From contig DLRW01000009.1 of the NCBI GenBank assembly GCA_002501205.1, forward strand, positions 1-24,879: a DNA stretch of 24,879 nt, read 5' to 3'. The translations under genes were made by a program, and so were the position numbers. Positions 24,281-24,879 of this stretch are shown piece after piece. Numbering within the stretch: position 1 is the first letter of the stretch; each line of letters begins with the position of its first letter. The notes under the pieces are model-generated. The model ran no database searches. It was not told the DNA's origin and was given only the letters and a program-made list of their open reading frames with translations. Origin of the DNA: Flavobacteriales bacterium UBA7878. Its GTDB lineage: Bacteria > Bacteroidota > Bacteroidia > Flavobacteriales > Schleiferiaceae.

Positions 24281-24879
24281 TTTTCGGGGGCTTGTTTTCG
24301 GCGTTTAAGTACACACTGAGCAGGTAAGTAAGGTAAAGGATGTAATTCAATATCCGAATAAGGTGATGCATCCAGGAAGGGTGACCATGCACGGCATCCA
24401 ACAACCATTGGTAAAGTCCGAAAATTAAAAAGGTACCCGCCCAAAAGAGCAAGTTGCCACTGGCAAACCAGAAATCACCAATACGAAAAAGAGAAAGTTC
24501 TGAGGGTTTTTTCAAAATTTGGTAAAAAAGGTAAAGGCTACCCATGATCATTAAAATGCTTAAAATACTCAGGTTTAAAGAAGGAAAGCTGAATTTCCCC
24601 TCATAAACATTAAAGCTGATAATGCTTGAGCCTACCGCAAATAGAAAACCGATTAGCAGGGCTACAATGCCCCCTTTTCCCCTTGATTTAAATAGATAAT
24701 AGAAAATGAAGCCATAAACCAAACTTTGGGCTGGAATCAAGGTGTGGTAAAAAGGAAAATTACTCTTATTGAGTAATACTGCGGCCTTGGCGCCGATTTC
24801 CGAAATTAAAATCATCAGACATAGGACCACCAAATAACGATAGGCCTTGTCTAAATTCCTAAATCGATAAGCCCCTAAC
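24270..24879 (-). CDS. Multi-pass membrane protein upstream of the kinase (5' end beyond the window)
   Basis: The frame stays open on the minus strand to the right edge. A TTG codon at 24833 could be taken as a start, but the codons upstream (reading RFRNLDKAYRYLVVLCLM) look like the basic N-terminal flank of the first membrane helix, so the true start is probably outside the window. The visible part has about six hydrophobic segments, for example LVVLCLMILISEIG, LVYGFIFYYLF, LNLSILSILMIMGSLYLFY and YILYLTYLLSVYL, and a short basic/acidic tail. No known family is recognised. It overlaps the kinase start by 11 bases, and I infer that it is the sensory or accessory partner of that kinase. Confidence 0.72.
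   Translation of the reverse strand, partial: LGAYRFRNLDKAYRYLVVLCLMILISEIGAKAAVLLNKSNFPFYHTLIPAQSLVYGFIFYYLFKSRGKGGIVALLIGFLFAVGSSIISFNVYEGKFSFPSLNLSILSILMIMGSLYLFYQILKKPSELSLFRIGDFWFASGNLLFWAGTFLIFGLYQWLLDAVHGHPSWMHHLIRILNYILYLTYLLSVYLNAENKPPKNDD

Noticed and set aside
1..24879. Mobile elements, CRISPR arrays, tRNA/rRNA genes, phage or defence systems
   Set aside because: I found no transposase or integrase, no regularly spaced repeats, no cloverleaf-like or rRNA-like segments and no nuclease, toxin or restriction genes; the content is core-type metabolism, transport and signalling.

Overview
The window looks like chromosomal DNA of a marine-type Bacteroidetes, probably Flavobacteriales (family placement, for example Cryomorphaceae-like, is a guess). 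The reasons are moderate GC by eye, weak Shine-Dalgarno sites, promoters of the Bacteroidetes TTG-N19-TAnnTTTG type, a DUF4294 protein, a Bacteroidetes-style biotin carboxylase, a multi-PAS sensor, and a V-type ATPase operon with the E-DUF2764-A-B-D-I-K order also known from Chlamydiae and spirochaetes. I see no rRNA, tRNA, CRISPR array, insertion sequence, integrase or phage gene. Gene packing is very tight: many 4-nt ATGA overlaps, and three convergent pairs whose stop codons or 3' ends overlap.

Left part (1-5334): the 5' end of mnmE runs off the left edge on the minus strand. Just upstream on the same strand is a 1553-residue soluble sensor with a degenerate receiver domain, nine PAS domains, one GAF-like region and a C-terminal histidine dimerisation domain without an ATPase domain. 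A 357-bp divergent spacer follows. Middle-left (5335-9328): a biotin carboxylase gene is translationally coupled to a secreted DUF4294 protein (plus strand), facing a minus-strand group of a DUF3667-like membrane protein, a hot-dog thioesterase and a SnoaL/DUF4440-like lipoprotein.

Ion-transport block (9329-21621): trkA-trkH (K+ uptake, plus strand, good promoter) converge on a ten-gene minus-strand operon. In transcription order it reads universal stress protein, V-ATPase E, DUF2764 protein, A, B, D, I, K, a second universal stress protein and a small membrane protein. All adjacent genes overlap or lie within 2 nt. The K subunit keeps every side chain of the sodium site known from Enterococcus hirae NtpK, so a Na+-coupled rotary pump is the best prediction. 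No canonical C, F or G subunit is encoded in the operon; the DUF2764 protein may stand in for C. Together with Trk, this region reads as a Na+/K+ homeostasis block with nucleotide-binding stress proteins built into the pump operon.

Right part (21741-24879): a DAO-family FAD oxidoreductase (plus strand) overlaps tail to tail with a minus-strand operon of a multi-pass membrane protein (open at the right edge, so truncated), a NarX/LytS-type histidine kinase and a NarL-type response regulator. The items most worth a second look are the kinase-less PAS protein, the stress-protein-bracketed V-ATPase operon with its non-canonical subunit set, and the predicted sodium specificity.
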